Positions 62,789 to 64,000 of a stretch of DNA of 64,000 nt are shown here, piece by piece. Position 1 is the first letter of the stretch; every line of letters starts with the position of its first letter. The notes beneath the pieces were generated by a model. The model searched no databases. It saw only the letters and a list, made by a program, of their open reading frames with translations, and was not told where the DNA came from. Position numbers and translations under genes: made by a program. The stretch spans positions 3,293,421 to 3,357,420 of the forward strand of contig NW_004450477.1 in assembly GCF_000321225.1 (NCBI RefSeq). Direction: 5' to 3'. The DNA comes from Odobenus rosmarus divergens. Lineage: Eukaryota; Chordata; Mammalia; Carnivora; Odobenidae.

Positions 62789-64000
62789 AGAAAGGAAATT
62801 TGAAGGTACATATCAGGAAAGAAGAAATAAAACAGTCTTTGTTCACAGCTAACATGACTGTCTCTGTAGAAAATCCTAAAGAATAACCAAAAAAATCTTG
62901 GAACCTAATAAGTAATTCTGTCAAGGTTGCAGGATACAAAGTTAATATACAAAAGTCAGTTGCTTTCCTGTATACTAGCAATGAGTAATTGATTTGGAAT
63001 TAAAGACAATATCATTTACATTCACAGCAAGAGAGGGAGAGAGAAAGGGGGAGAGATGATGGGGGGAGATACAGACCTCGGTATAAGTCTAACAAAATAC
63101 GTACAAGATCTATATGAGGAAAAATGTAAAACTCTGAAGAATGAAATCAAAAAGATCTAAATAAAAGGGGAGATAGTCTGTGTTTATGAATATGAAGACT
63201 TAATATTATTAATTTGTCAGTTCTTCTCAATTTGATCTATAGATTCAATTCAATCCCATCAGAACCTCAGCAAGTTACTTTGTGGTTATCGGTAAACTGA
63301 TTCTAAACTAAGGTTTATATGAAGAGGCAAAAGAACCAGCATAGCCAACACAATATTGAAGAAGAACAAGGTAGGAGGAATGATGCTGCGCAACTTCAAG
63401 GCTTACTATAAAGTTACAGTAATAAAGACAGTATGGTATCGGCAAAAAGATAAATAGATCAATAAAACTTGATTAGAAAGCCCAGAAACAGTTATATAGT
63501 GAACTGACCTTTGAGAAAGGAGCAAATATAATTTAATAGAGAAAGGATAGTCTTTGCAACAAATGGTGCTGGACATGCAAAGAAATGAATCTAGACACAG
63601 ACCTTACATCTTTCATAAAAATTAACTGCAAATGGATCATAGACCTAAATATAAAATGCAAAACTATAAAACTTCTGGAAGATAGGAGAAAGTCTAGGTA
63701 ACCTTGGGTTTGGTAGTGGGTTTTGAGATACAGCACCAAAAGCACAATCCATGAAAGAAGAGCTAATAAGTAGGATCTTATTAAAATTGGAAACCTCTCT
63801 ATGAAAAACACTGTTAAGAGAATGAAGAGAGAGCCATAGAATGGGAGAAAATCTTTGCAAAACACATTCTCTGGTAAGGGACTTATATCCAGAATATACA
63901 AAGAACTCTTAAAACTCAATAATAAAAAAACTAACAACCCAATTTTTAAAAAATAAGCAAAAGGTATGACAGACACCCCACCGAAGAAGACAGTACTGAT
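62789..64000 (+). repeat. Second copy of 59952-61163 (old L1 sequence)
   Basis: Base-for-base repeat at an offset of 2,837 bp; antisense frames at 60808-61023 and 63645-63860 give the same peptide. The one difference I saw is at the very start (AGAAAGGAAA here, AGAAAGAAAA there). The repeat runs to the right edge of the window. Confidence 0.95.

Overview
This is mammalian nuclear DNA from a carnivore, most likely a caniform of the arctoid type (bear, pinniped or mustelid side). The diagnostic signal is about 25 tRNA-Lys-derived carnivore SINEs (SINEC/CAN-SINE) with the head GGGGCGCCTGGGTGGCTCAG and an AATAAATAAAATCTTT tail, plus several young caniform-type L1 copies. I saw no canid-specific SINEC_Cf and no felid-type SINE body. 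The arctoid placement is an inference from the SINE consensus only.

The window is gene-poor and looks intronic. The one segment I support as coding is a 116-bp exon at 18369-18484 on the + strand. It encodes 38 charged residues with coiled-coil spacing. It has a normal U2-type acceptor on its left and an exact U12-type AT-AC donor (ATATCCTT) on its right. I do not recognise the gene. If the exon is real, much or all of the window is probably intron of a gene transcribed on +.

Layout. 1-1760: 5' UTR of a caniform L1 (-), cut by the window edge. 2150-2935: a diverged minisatellite of about 58 bp period. 7.1-11.8 kb: old L1 pieces and a SINE. 12.6-14.7 kb: an L1 rearranged by twin priming (5' inversion) with matching target-site duplications. 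14.7-34 kb: mostly unique sequence, with the exon, scattered SINEs, a MIR and a MaLR-type LTR. 34-43.1 kb: a dense L1 cluster with nested SINEs and L1s. It ends in a young L1 (41382-43098) whose 5' and 3' ends are present while its body is replaced by 65 N. 43-58 kb: SINEs, a MaLR LTR with internal sequence, MIR and old L1s. 59.5-62.3 kb: an old L1 on +. After a 50-N gap, 62789-64000 repeats 59952-61163 almost base for base, which looks like an assembly duplication or a very recent tandem duplication.

Every other long open frame I examined lies in repeat sequence (chiefly L1 ORF2 remnants or L1 5' UTR) or is an isolated chance frame. No rRNA, functional tRNA, CRISPR array, bacterial or viral gene was seen.
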